Below, one piece after another: positions 52,587 through 60,519 of a stretch of 64,000 nucleotides of DNA. The stretch's first letter is position 1. Each line of letters begins with the position of its first letter. Under the pieces are notes generated by a model that saw only the letters and a list, made by a program, of their open reading frames with translations, searched no databases and had not been told where the DNA came from. Made by a program: the position numbers and the translations under genes. The stretch is from assembly GCA_963704855.1 (NCBI GenBank), contig CAVPHY010000017.1, positions 124,001-188,000 of the forward strand, written 5' to 3'. The DNA is from SZUA-36 sp963704855. GTDB taxonomy: Bacteria; Pseudomonadota; Gammaproteobacteria; Xanthomonadales; SZUA-36.

Positions 52587-54725
52587 CTATGCCAGCGCCG
52601 CCTTCACCCGTTTGGGTGTCATCGGTAATTCGAAGAGTCGCACGCCAATGGCATCAAACACCGCGTTGGCGATAACGGCGCCCATGTTGATGATGGCGGG
52701 TTCACCCCCGCCGTGCGGCGCGGGGTCCGCCGAATCAATCAGGATCGTCTCGATCTCTGGCAGTGTCGAGAAAAGCGGCAATTCATAGCTGTGGAAATTG
52801 AGGTCCAGGATCTCACCGCCACGGAAACGCTGCGCCTCCATCAGGGCATAGCCCAGCCCCATCGTTATACAGCCTTCCATCTGTATGGTGGCGCCCGCCG
52901 GATTCACGACCTGGCCCATATCCTGTGCGCAAACCACGCGTTTCACCCTGATTTGCCCACTGTCCCGGTTGACCTCCACCTCGGCCATTGAGGCCACAAC
53001 AGTACCGGCGTCGATACCGCAGGCAACACCCACACCGCGACCGCTCGGCCCGGCCGCCGATTTCCAGCCGAACCTGTCAGCCGCTGCTTTCAAGCAACCG
53101 ATATACTTCGGATCGCTGCAATTGCGCAGACGGAATTCAAGCGGGTCGATAGCGGCCTTCGCGGCCATGATATCGATCTGCTGCTCGCGCGCAAAAACAT
53201 TGCTGCTGGCCCCGGGAGCACGCCATGCTCCGGTTGCAAAAGGATGTGATCCGGGCGGGCCATTCCAGCCACGGCTGTGTGCCACCGTGCGGTGGTGCGG
53301 TATATCGTAGGGTTGTTCGCAGCCGCGCGCACCGGCAAAGTAAACGCGGTAATCCCAGAATGCCGGCTTACCGTTTTCGGTTAAGCCGGAGCGGATTTTG
53401 ACGATGGATGCTGGCCGGTACTGGTCCCAGAAGAACTCATCTTCACGGGTCCAGAAAACCTGTACGGGACGGCCGGTGATCCTGGACAAGCGTGCCGCCT
53501 GTACACCCTGCGGGCTGCTGCCCTTGCCGCCAAATCCGCCACCCACAAATGGCGTGAGCACCCGCACTTTGTCTTCTGCGAGACCCAGTATCGATACCAG
53601 TTGGCGTTTCAGACCAAACGGGCTCTGTGTTGACGCCCACACCGTCATCTTGCCATTTTCCCAGCTCGCCAGTGCAGCATGCGGTTCCATCGGGGCATGC
53701 GCAACATAGGCGTCCAGGTAGGTATGCTCAATGACATCAACCGCCAGTCGTTCGCCTTCTGCGATATCGCCACCATCTTCAATGGGAACACCTTCAGGCG
53801 CCATACTCATCAGGTGCGCGTGAATATTGTCTTCGGTAATCGTGGACTCTGGAACGCTGTAGTCTGGCTTGAGTAGTGACAACGCGCGGTCGGCCACATG
53901 GCGTTTTTCGTGCAACACTGCAACCAGGTCACCATCCTGCACCACGCGCACGCCTTCGATGGCTTCCGCGGCCGAGGTATCGAGCCCCTTGAGGCTTGCG
54001 CCATGTGCAGACGGTCTCAGCAGGCGCGCTATCAACATGCCGGGTAAGCGAATGTCGGCCGTGAACTCAGCCTTGCCGGTCACCTTTTCAACGGCATCGC
54101 GGCGGCTGAATGATTGACCCATCACCTTGTATTCCGCTGCCGATTTGACCGGCGCGGGTAATTTCATATCACTTGCAATGGCCTGACCTTTGGTCAATGC
54201 GGCATAAGAAATTTGACGGGATTGATCGGAGCGGTCAAACACCACACCGTCTTTGACATCCAGTTGTTCGACCGATACGGCCAGCTTTTTGCTGGCCAGA
54301 TCCAGCAATATGCCACGTGCCTGCGCACCGGCAGCCCTTAATTCCGGCCCGAATACCCGCGTTGTGAGTGAGCCCCAGGTGCCCTGGTCAAACGGGCAGC
54401 GGTCGGTATCACCCATGATCATGTCGATCATTTCAACAGCGACATCGAGTTCATCTGCCAGCATCTGCGGCAGCGACGTGACGATACCCTGCCCCATTTC
54501 TATCTTGCCGGTAAAGCAGGTCACCCGCCCGTCTTCGCCGATGCGGAGATAGGCATTGAAACTGTCTGCGGCGCCTGCTGAAACACTGTGTGACTCTTCG
54601 GCCAGGGCAAAGCGCGGTGGCGTTGTAAACAGGACGACAACACCCCCGCCAACACTTTTCAGAAAACTGCGGCGGCTGAAGGCAGGAGAGGATTTCATCT
54701 CTTGGTTCGGATCATTCTTGGACAT
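52587..54725 (-). CDS. Tat-exported molybdenum hydroxylase large subunit (IorB type)
   Basis: A 712-residue xanthine dehydrogenase-family molybdopterin subunit, closest in layout to isoquinoline 1-oxidoreductase beta. The Tat signal is SRRSFLKSVGGGVVVLFTT. The cofactor region includes VGGGFGGKGSSPQGVQAARL, GAWRAPGASSNVFAREQQID, and the catalytic Glu in GGGEPAIINMGAVIANAVFD near the end. The enzyme hydroxylates an N-heterocycle or an aldehyde in the periplasm. The partner is the iron-sulphur subunit, 12 bases before it. No FAD subunit or cytochrome subunit follows, so the electron acceptor is unclear. The gene ends 10 bases before the CotH-like gene. Confidence 0.92.
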   Translation of the reverse strand: MSKNDPNQEMKSSPAFSRRSFLKSVGGGVVVLFTTPPRFALAEESHSVSAGAADSFNAYLRIGEDGRVTCFTGKIEMGQGIVTSLPQMLADELDVAVEMIDMIMGDTDRCPFDQGTWGSLTTRVFGPELRAAGAQARGILLDLASKKLAVSVEQLDVKDGVVFDRSDQSRQISYAALTKGQAIASDMKLPAPVKSAAEYKVMGQSFSRRDAVEKVTGKAEFTADIRLPGMLIARLLRPSAHGASLKGLDTSAAEAIEGVRVVQDGDLVAVLHEKRHVADRALSLLKPDYSVPESTITEDNIHAHLMSMAPEGVPIEDGGDIAEGERLAVDVIEHTYLDAYVAHAPMEPHAALASWENGKMTVWASTQSPFGLKRQLVSILGLAEDKVRVLTPFVGGGFGGKGSSPQGVQAARLSRITGRPVQVFWTREDEFFWDQYRPASIVKIRSGLTENGKPAFWDYRVYFAGARGCEQPYDIPHHRTVAHSRGWNGPPGSHPFATGAWRAPGASSNVFAREQQIDIMAAKAAIDPLEFRLRNCSDPKYIGCLKAAADRFGWKSAAGPSGRGVGVACGIDAGTVVASMAEVEVNRDSGQIRVKRVVCAQDMGQVVNPAGATIQMEGCITMGLGYALMEAQRFRGGEILDLNFHSYELPLFSTLPEIETILIDSADPAPHGGGEPAIINMGAVIANAVFDAIGVRLFELPMTPKRVKAALA

Positions 54726-54737
54726 GATTCCCTCCGC

Positions 54738-55208
54738 TCAGGTTTTGGGGTTAAGCGTTACGGAGCGTACCGCTTCAACAATACGTTTGTGGGCGCCGCA
54801 GCGGCACAAATTTTCATCCATACCGCCCATGACTTCGGACTCACTGGCTTTCGGGTTCCCTGTGAGCAGGCTGACAACCGAGAGGATCATTCCGGGTGTG
54901 CAATAACCACACTGCAGCGCGTCATGCTCGACAAAGGCCTGCTGGACGGGGTGCAACTTATCGCCTTCGGCCAGGCCTTCGATGGTGGTCACCTTTTTGT
55001 CGGCAACGGATTGGACGTCGAGCAGGCAGGCACGTTGGGCAGTGCCGTTGACCAGCACGGTGCACGCGCCGCAAAGACCTTCACCACAACCGTACTTGGT
55101 GCCCGTCAGCTGCATATCGTCGCGTAAAAACCAGAGCAGGGACTGATCAGTCTCCGTATCCAGTTGCACCGGATTGCCGTTGAGTGTGAAATGAACCCGT
55201 TTCTTCAT
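54738..55208 (-). CDS. 2Fe-2S subunit of the molybdenum hydroxylase (IorA type)
   Basis: A 156-residue small subunit with two 2Fe-2S clusters. The ferredoxin-like site is GCGEGLCGACTVLVNGTAQR with its final Cys in RACLLDV, and the second helical site is CGYCTPGMI and CRCGAHKRIVEA. Proteins of this group pass electrons from the molybdenum subunit, and usually ride through the Tat pathway with it, having no signal of their own. Its start overlaps the stop of the GH2/GH88 chimera in ATGA, suggesting that translation of the chimera helps start this gene. Confidence 0.93.
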   Translation of the reverse strand: MKKRVHFTLNGNPVQLDTETDQSLLWFLRDDMQLTGTKYGCGEGLCGACTVLVNGTAQRACLLDVQSVADKKVTTIEGLAEGDKLHPVQQAFVEHDALQCGYCTPGMILSVVSLLTGNPKASESEVMGGMDENLCRCGAHKRIVEAVRSVTLNPKT

Positions 55209-55642
55209 GATGATCCCTCTGTTAGATCGTTGTGTTTGTCTCTAATAAGTCCGTTACCCGGACTTTTGCAACGAAGCAGCGACTCGAGATAATAATAGTC
55301 CGCATAGTTGAGTGCCGCATCCGGGGCGAGTTGCAGCAGCTTACGATACCAGCTGGCATCACGCCGGTAACCGGGCTGCGAATCAGTGGGATCAGTGGCA
55401 TTCCAGGTATGCGGCAGATCGACCCTGATCGAGCCATCCCTGCGATCCAGTGCTGACGGGTCCCGCAACGCAGTTGCGTAATAGTCCCAACCCTCGTTCA
55501 ACAGCAAGTCACTGTCTTCGGTTGCTATCCACTGAATGGGCGAATCGCTGACTTCGGTCGTCGAGTCACTCGCCAGCAATGCAGTAAGCGAGCAGCACAG
55601 GACCATAAAGGCGACCAGGAAAACCGAAACAGGATGATTCAT
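55205..55642 (-). CDS. Chimeric remnant: GH2 N-terminus joined to GH88 C-terminus
   Basis: A 145-residue ORF with a signal peptide (MNHPVSVFLVAFMVLCCSLT). Residues after it, LLLNEGWDYYATALRDPSAL and IRVDLPHTWNATDPTDSQPG and RRDASWYRKLLQL, match the start of GH2 beta-galactosidase-type enzymes (DLPHTWN, then WYRK). The remainder, NYADYYYLESLLRCKS, resembles the end of GH88 unsaturated uronyl hydrolases (DYYFLEALLR). The join is near 55310. I infer that a deletion fused two adjacent genes of a polysaccharide locus, leaving no active site. The frame was kept, and the product overlaps the iorA-like start by four bases. The GH88 part is short and rests on a motif match. Confidence 0.6.
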   Translation of the reverse strand: MNHPVSVFLVAFMVLCCSLTALLASDSTTEVSDSPIQWIATEDSDLLLNEGWDYYATALRDPSALDRRDGSIRVDLPHTWNATDPTDSQPGYRRDASWYRKLLQLAPDAALNYADYYYLESLLRCKSPGNGLIRDKHNDLTEGSS

Positions 55643-55650
55643 CTTTATTT

Positions 55651-55887
55651 TCACCATTTACACAAGGCGCCATCAATGAATGGGTCTTCTCCGAACATTA
55701 AACACTGGGTATGGAGTTGGTCTGGAGTTATTCCATTTTCAAGTAAACTCACCAGGCTCTTGATGCTGATTTCTTCACGCTTCTCAAGCGCCTCTTTTAA
55801 GGAATCATATGCACCAACTGCATAGCGTTCACCCTCATCCGAGTAGTGATAATTGTCATCGACAAAGACTTTATACTTTTCGCTCAT
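55651..55887 (-). CDS. Small conserved protein (VDDNYHY / FGEDPF)
   Basis: A 78-residue soluble protein starting MSEKYKVFVDDNYHYSDEGE. The runs VDDNYHY, then ERYAVGAYDSLKEALEKREE and CLMFGEDPF are a pattern I recall from small bacterial proteins of no known function, so the gene is probably real. No catalytic or membrane features are seen. Its start overlaps the end of pdxB by 17 bases and its stop lies nine bases before the chimera start I chose. Confidence 0.7.
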   Translation of the reverse strand: MSEKYKVFVDDNYHYSDEGERYAVGAYDSLKEALEKREEISIKSLVSLLENGITPDQLHTQCLMFGEDPFIDGALCKW

Positions 55888-57007
55888 GTGACTTAAAACC
55901 CAACTTTTGAAGTTCTACCATAATGTCTGCTTCAATATTCCTGGCCCTGACCGAATAGGAGCCAAATTCTCTCCTGACAGGGTAATCACCCCTCAGTTGC
56001 TCAAACAGAGGGGTGTTGTCCCGTAACGCCCTGTCGTCATTTTCAATTTCATAGGTCGCTAGAATGGCCTCGGCCAGGATCTGTTCTTTGCGCTTGCCAC
56101 TGCCATCCAGTTCGATCACCGGGTTTGCAGGGGGCTCAATGCCAGGGGGTTCCCATGCATCGATTCCCAGGCCGAAAAACCGGCTGATGGCCCGCACGCT
56201 TGTCTTTGTTCCGTTGGCTTTTCCATCTCTTGAATAGCCAGCGATGTGGGGTGTAGCGAAATCAACCCGGTTCAACAAATCCAGGTCAATTACAGGTTCG
56301 TTTTCCCAGCAGTCAATAATCATTCCTGAAAGCACGCCTGAAAGTTTCGCTTTGTAAACCGCGGATGTGTCGAAAACCTCACCCCGGCAGGTATTGATAA
56401 TGAGCGCCTTGTTTTTCAAACCCCTTAGAAACCGCTCATCCACCATGTGATAAGTGCGGTCGATGCCGTCCATATTCAGTGGAACGTGAAACGTGATGAT
56501 ATCCGCCTGTTGCTGGATCGTCTGCAGTGAAACAAACTGTGAGGAACCCTCCTCCCGCTCCCTGGGCGGGTCGTTTAACAGGACTTTCATTCCCAGGATT
56601 TCACAGGTTTTCGCCACCCGGGAACCCACCTGTCCGACACCTACTATGCCAATGGTTTTACCCCTTAATGAAAACCCTTTCCGTTTTGAATACGAAAACA
56701 GGGCAGATGAAATGTACTGGTTGACACTTTCCGCGTTGCAACCCGGCGAGTTGGTCCACTCGATACCCGCCGACTCGCAGTAAGCCGTATCAATATGGTC
56801 GAAACCAATGGTCGCGGTTGCGATCAGTTTGACCCTGGAACCTTCCAGTACTTCCCTGCTGCAGATGGTGCGGGTCCGGGTGACCAGCGCATCGGTGTCT
56901 TTCACCGCATCGCGCGTGGTTAAATTTCCAGGCAGGTAGACCACCTCTGCAAACGGTTCCAGAGCGCCTTTGATGTAAGGAATTTTATTGTCGATAATGA
57001 TCTTCAT
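55871..57007 (-). CDS. pdxB: Erythronate-4-phosphate dehydrogenase
   Basis: A 378-residue D-2-hydroxyacid dehydrogenase of the PdxB type, the second step of DXP-dependent pyridoxal phosphate synthesis (4-phosphoerythronate to 2-oxo-3-hydroxy-4-phosphobutanoate). The opening is MKIIIDNKIPYIKGALEPFA. The NAD-binding loop is TIGIVGVGQVGSRVAKTCEI, and the catalytic Arg, Glu and His are in IINTCRGEVFDT, DCWENEPVID and TPHIAGYSRDG. The C-terminal dimerisation domain is present. The gene starts 13 bases after the LarA-family gene, so its expression is likely tied to the uronate block, an odd place for a vitamin gene. Confidence 0.93.
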   Translation of the reverse strand: MKIIIDNKIPYIKGALEPFAEVVYLPGNLTTRDAVKDTDALVTRTRTICSREVLEGSRVKLIATATIGFDHIDTAYCESAGIEWTNSPGCNAESVNQYISSALFSYSKRKGFSLRGKTIGIVGVGQVGSRVAKTCEILGMKVLLNDPPREREEGSSQFVSLQTIQQQADIITFHVPLNMDGIDRTYHMVDERFLRGLKNKALIINTCRGEVFDTSAVYKAKLSGVLSGMIIDCWENEPVIDLDLLNRVDFATPHIAGYSRDGKANGTKTSVRAISRFFGLGIDAWEPPGIEPPANPVIELDGSGKRKEQILAEAILATYEIENDDRALRDNTPLFEQLRGDYPVRREFGSYSVRARNIEADIMVELQKLGFKSHERKV

Positions 57008-57020
57008 GGTTCGACTGGGT

Positions 57021-58313
57021 CTACCTCAATAATTCAAAACGGTCTCTATGGGCCCATAAGCCCAACGCGGGATTGGAAATATAAAACACCTCTTCACCAT
57101 CGGGCAGGGTGTTATAGCCTTCCTTTAAGGTTTCTGGGTTATAGCGGGCCGTTACCTCGTCGTAATCCGCCCACTGAAAGCCGACGCTTTCGATTTCCTG
57201 CTGGGTGAGGTTGTCCGCGCCTTTGCCGGGGCAATAGGTGATACTGAAACGGCCTTCGGAAGAGCCATGAATCAAATGGGCCGCAGCCGCCAGGTTACTG
57301 GCCAGGTCCTCGTTCTCCGCGACCTTTTTCAGCGTGTGAGGCGTTCCGAAATAACCGTATTTCCTGATCTGCGCATCGATCTGCTTGTCTTCTCCAAACT
57401 CGACCAGCGCCGGCGCCAGCACGATCAGTTCACCACCATCCGCCAGGGCCATACGCGTGCGGTAGACACTCTTGTTACCCAGCCACGTGCTCTTGAACTC
57501 GGTCGGGTCAAGCCAGACGACGACCTTTTTCAGGGGCTTTTCGAGCATTTCAAAATTGACCTGCAGCGACAGTTTTGCCGCTTTATTGAACACGCTGAAA
57601 TCGTCGCCGATAAACAAACCATAGGTTTGCAATTCACCTTGCTTGTTCAATCCCACAACGGTCTGAACGTAAACAATCGGCAGGTGCTTTGCAAAGTGTT
57701 CGGACGCGTAGTTGAAGATCTTACGCACGGGCGTATCGGCGTGGCCCATCATTCTTTCCATTCCATAGACGGCCCCGATGTAGTGGCTCTTGTGTATCCC
57801 TTCCGTACCACCCGTGCCGACAAAAATGTTCTTGTTGTAATTGGCCATACCCACCACTTCGTGGGGCACCACCTGGCCGATGGACAGGATTAAATCAAAA
57901 TCTCCTTCCACCAGTAATTTATTGACCTGAGCCGGCCAGGTAAAATCACAGGCGCCTTGCGAGACTTCTTTTACAAACTCGGCGGGCACCGTACCGAGCG
58001 TGATCACATCGTTGCGCCAGTCGTGGACCCTGAACAGGTCCTTGGGTGTCTGGCCGAACATATGACTGATCTGCGCATCGGTCATCGGAGTATGCGTACC
58101 CAGGGCGGGCAAAATATCCGTCAGCCGGTCCCCCAGGTGCTCCCAGCAATACTCTGTCAGTTCACCGGAACGCGATGGCAGGCGGGTGTAATCGGGTGGC
58201 ACCACCAGCACTTTTTGTCTCTCTCCGATTTTCTTCAGGGCCGTCACCATGCCCTTTTTCAAATCATCTGCTGAGAGAGAGGTTTCGGGTGAACCCGTTT
58301 CGTAATAAATCAT
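57021..58313 (-). CDS. LarA-family nickel-dependent epimerase
   Basis: A 430-residue protein of the lactate racemase (LarA, DUF2088) superfamily. LarA uses a nickel-pincer nucleotide cofactor to invert 2-hydroxyacids by hydride transfer. The opening loop VPPDYTRLPSRSG, His74 in ALGTHTPMT, His151 in VVPHEVVG and Lys161 (YNKNIFVG) are in place. The His-Lys spacing of 10 equals that of LarA His174 and Lys184, where the lysine holds the cofactor. Family studies found members that epimerise gluconate-type acids. Because of the uronate genes next to it I infer a D-mannonate/D-gluconate 2-epimerase. The cofactor genes larB, larC and larE are not in the window. Confidence 0.85.
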   Translation of the reverse strand: MIYYETGSPETSLSADDLKKGMVTALKKIGERQKVLVVPPDYTRLPSRSGELTEYCWEHLGDRLTDILPALGTHTPMTDAQISHMFGQTPKDLFRVHDWRNDVITLGTVPAEFVKEVSQGACDFTWPAQVNKLLVEGDFDLILSIGQVVPHEVVGMANYNKNIFVGTGGTEGIHKSHYIGAVYGMERMMGHADTPVRKIFNYASEHFAKHLPIVYVQTVVGLNKQGELQTYGLFIGDDFSVFNKAAKLSLQVNFEMLEKPLKKVVVWLDPTEFKSTWLGNKSVYRTRMALADGGELIVLAPALVEFGEDKQIDAQIRKYGYFGTPHTLKKVAENEDLASNLAAAAHLIHGSSEGRFSITYCPGKGADNLTQQEIESVGFQWADYDEVTARYNPETLKEGYNTLPDGEEVFYISNPALGLWAHRDRFELLR

Positions 58314-58350
58314 GTTGGCTGCCTGTTGGTGTTGTCAGTCTCCACCGCCA

Positions 58351-58380
58351 TTGTACCTGCGTTACACTTTTATGTAATAT
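58351..58380 (+). promoter_or_regulatory. Candidate promoter of the uronate gene block
   Basis: TTGTAC (58351-58356) and TAATAT (58375-58380) are separated by 18 bases and precede the SDR gene. The match to sigma-70 is moderate (three and four of six bases). The expected start of transcription falls inside the palindrome at 58386-58399. Confidence 0.4.
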
Positions 58381-58385
58381 TTTAT

Positions 58386-58399
58386 TGCCACCGGTGGCA
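58386..58399. promoter_or_regulatory. Perfect 14-bp palindrome, operator candidate
   Basis: TGCCACCGGTGGCA is a perfect inverted repeat in the divergent region between the LarA-family gene and the SDR gene. The central ACCGGT is also the centre of the E. coli GntR gluconate operator, a LacI-family site. It lies just after the candidate -10 of the plus-strand block, where a repressor would block transcription. No regulator gene is encoded next to it. Confidence 0.5.
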
Positions 58400-58471
58400 T
58401 TCGGCACTATCCTTACACAGGAGAATGTCGGTAACCTATAAGCCATTCACACACTGGATACCAGGGAACGT

Positions 58472-59248
58472 ATGTCCTATTTAGACGATTTATTTTCACT
58501 TCGCGGAAAAACCGCTGTTGTTATCGGCGGTACCGGCGAACTATGCGGGACAATGGCCGTGTCACTTGCCGGCGCCGGCGCCGAGGTCGTACTGGTCGGC
58601 CGCGACAAGGAAAAGGCTGCGAACCGGCTCTCACAGATCAGCGCTGCGGGCAGCAAGGGTTATTTCATAGCCGCTGATATCACGACGCGTGCAGGGCTCG
58701 AGCAACTGCTAGCGGAAGTTGTCGACAGATCAGGGCAATGCGACATACTCATCAATGGCGCCGGTATCAATGCAGCGACGCCATTCCTCGAAATCCCCGA
58801 GGACGAATACGACCGCATTTTCGCCACCAACACCAAGGCCGTGTTCCTCGCCTGCCAGGTGTTTGGAAAATATTTCCTCGACAATGGCATTTCCGCCTCG
58901 ATCATCAATGTGGGTTCGATGTCAGGTGTGATTCCATTGTCGCGGGTATTCACCTATTCCATGACCAAGGCTGCCGTGCATAACCTGTCACGGAACCTCG
59001 CCCGTGAATGGGCCATGCAAGGCATACGTGTCAACACGCTGGTGCCCGGTTTCTTCCCGGCTGAACAGAACCGCAAGGTCCTGACCCCGGAACGGGTGGA
59101 TCAGATCATGGGGCACACACCCATGAAACGTTTTGGAAAGGCGGAGGAACTCTGCGGTGCAACCTTGCTGTTGGCCTCCAATGCCGGCTCATTTATTACC
59201 GGCGAGGAGATCATCGTCGACGGCGGCTACGCTGCAATGACCATCTAA
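58472..59248 (+). CDS. SDR oxidoreductase, probable fructuronate/tagaturonate reductase
   Basis: A 258-residue short-chain dehydrogenase. The nucleotide loop is VVIGGTGELCGTMAVSLAGA, NAG-type segment ILINGAGINAATPF is present, and the catalytic Ser, Tyr and Lys are in INVGSMSGV and FTYSMTKAAVHN. The ending GEEIIVDGGYAAMTI is standard. Members beside UxaE genes reduce keto-uronates such as fructuronate to mannonate, and I infer this from context. The start has AGGGA before the ATG. It is 18 bases before the UxaE gene. Confidence 0.88.
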   Translation: MSYLDDLFSLRGKTAVVIGGTGELCGTMAVSLAGAGAEVVLVGRDKEKAANRLSQISAAGSKGYFIAADITTRAGLEQLLAEVVDRSGQCDILINGAGINAATPFLEIPEDEYDRIFATNTKAVFLACQVFGKYFLDNGISASIINVGSMSGVIPLSRVFTYSMTKAAVHNLSRNLAREWAMQGIRVNTLVPGFFPAEQNRKVLTPERVDQIMGHTPMKRFGKAEELCGATLLLASNAGSFITGEEIIVDGGYAAMTI

Positions 59249-59266
59249 TTCAGTACAGGACATTTC

Positions 59267-60508
59267 ATGAAACTCGAAAAATTCAGTTTTGGCATGGGTG
59301 ACCGATTCCTTCACCAGGGTGTGGCCCAGTTGCAGGCCATCATCAATGCCAGGGATGCAGGTATCGACATCACACCGGTGTGGAACAAGTCCAACCGCGA
59401 GCATCAGATTGTCGGCACTGAGCCGCTCAGTTTGCGCAAGGAAGCCGATGATGCGGTCAAGGTTCTTGGATGGCAGGGCAGTTACCGGGTCGACGCTGAC
59501 CATATCAACCTTGAAACGGTTGACCGGTTTTTGCATTGCAGTGATTTTTTCACCCTCGATGTCGGTGATGCGATAGGCGAACCCGCCAGCAAGGCAGACA
59601 TCACGACATTTATCGGGAAACACGCCAAGTACATCGGCAAGCTGACCATTCCGGGCGCAGGAACCTATGAAGTGAAGTATGCGACCCTCGAAGCGGTTGC
59701 CAAAACATTCCTGAAGGCCGTGCAGACAGCCGGCGTTATCTACCGTCATATCGTTGCTCAGCGTGGTTCCGGCTTCATCCCCGAGGTTTCGATGGATGAA
59801 ACGGCAAACCCGCAGACACCGCTGGAATTGTTTTTTATCCTCGCAGCGATTGCCGATGAAGGTATCCCTGCGCAGACCATTGCACCGAAATTCACCGGCC
59901 GGTTCAACAAGGGCGTTGACTACGTTGGTGACCTTGCGCAGTTCGAAAAGGAATTCAACGACGACCTGGCCACCATCGCCTTTGCCATTTCGGAATTTGG
60001 CCTGCCGGATAACCTGAAACTGAGCATCCACTCCGGCTCCGACAAGTTTTCAATTTACAAACCCATCCGTGATGCGTTGAAACGCACCGGTGCGGGCGTG
60101 CACGTTAAAACTGCAGGCACCACCTGGCTCGAAGAACTGATCGGGTTGGCCGAGGCCGGTGGCGAAGGGCTGGAAATTGCCAGGGAAGTGTACGCCAGCT
60201 CACTTGAACACATGGATGCACTGTGCAAACCTTACGCCACGGTTATCGATATCGATGCTGACAAGCTGCCATCTGCGTTGGAGGTCAACAGCTGGAGTGG
60301 TGAAGAATATGCCCGTGCCCTGCGTCACAACCAGGCCGATCCGCTTTACAATCTGCACCTGCGGCAATTGCTGCACGTTGGCTACAAGGTGGCCGCACAG
60401 ATGGGCGACCGCTATTACGACGCACTGAAAAAATTTGAATCCGATGTTGCCCGCAACGTGACCGAAAACCTCTGGGAACGTCACATAAAGATCCTGTTTA
60501 TGGACTAA
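59267..60508 (+). CDS. uxaE: Tagaturonate/fructuronate epimerase
   Basis: A 413-residue protein of the UxaE tagaturonate epimerase family, which interconverts D-tagaturonate and D-fructuronate and so joins galacturonate and glucuronate catabolism. Family landmarks include KLEKFSFGMGDRFLHQGVAQ, TPVWNKSNREHQIVGTEP, DVGDAIGEP, and LKLSIHSGSDKFSIYKPIRD, with histidine and acidic residues that probably bind a metal. The ending VTENLWERHIKILFMD is also usual. The assignment is by recognition of the sequence, and by the neighbours, which form the same set as a Thermotoga uronate cluster. Confidence 0.85.
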   Translation: MKLEKFSFGMGDRFLHQGVAQLQAIINARDAGIDITPVWNKSNREHQIVGTEPLSLRKEADDAVKVLGWQGSYRVDADHINLETVDRFLHCSDFFTLDVGDAIGEPASKADITTFIGKHAKYIGKLTIPGAGTYEVKYATLEAVAKTFLKAVQTAGVIYRHIVAQRGSGFIPEVSMDETANPQTPLELFFILAAIADEGIPAQTIAPKFTGRFNKGVDYVGDLAQFEKEFNDDLATIAFAISEFGLPDNLKLSIHSGSDKFSIYKPIRDALKRTGAGVHVKTAGTTWLEELIGLAEAGGEGLEIAREVYASSLEHMDALCKPYATVIDIDADKLPSALEVNSWSGEEYARALRHNQADPLYNLHLRQLLHVGYKVAAQMGDRYYDALKKFESDVARNVTENLWERHIKILFMD

Positions 60509-60519
60509 CGAATACTGGA

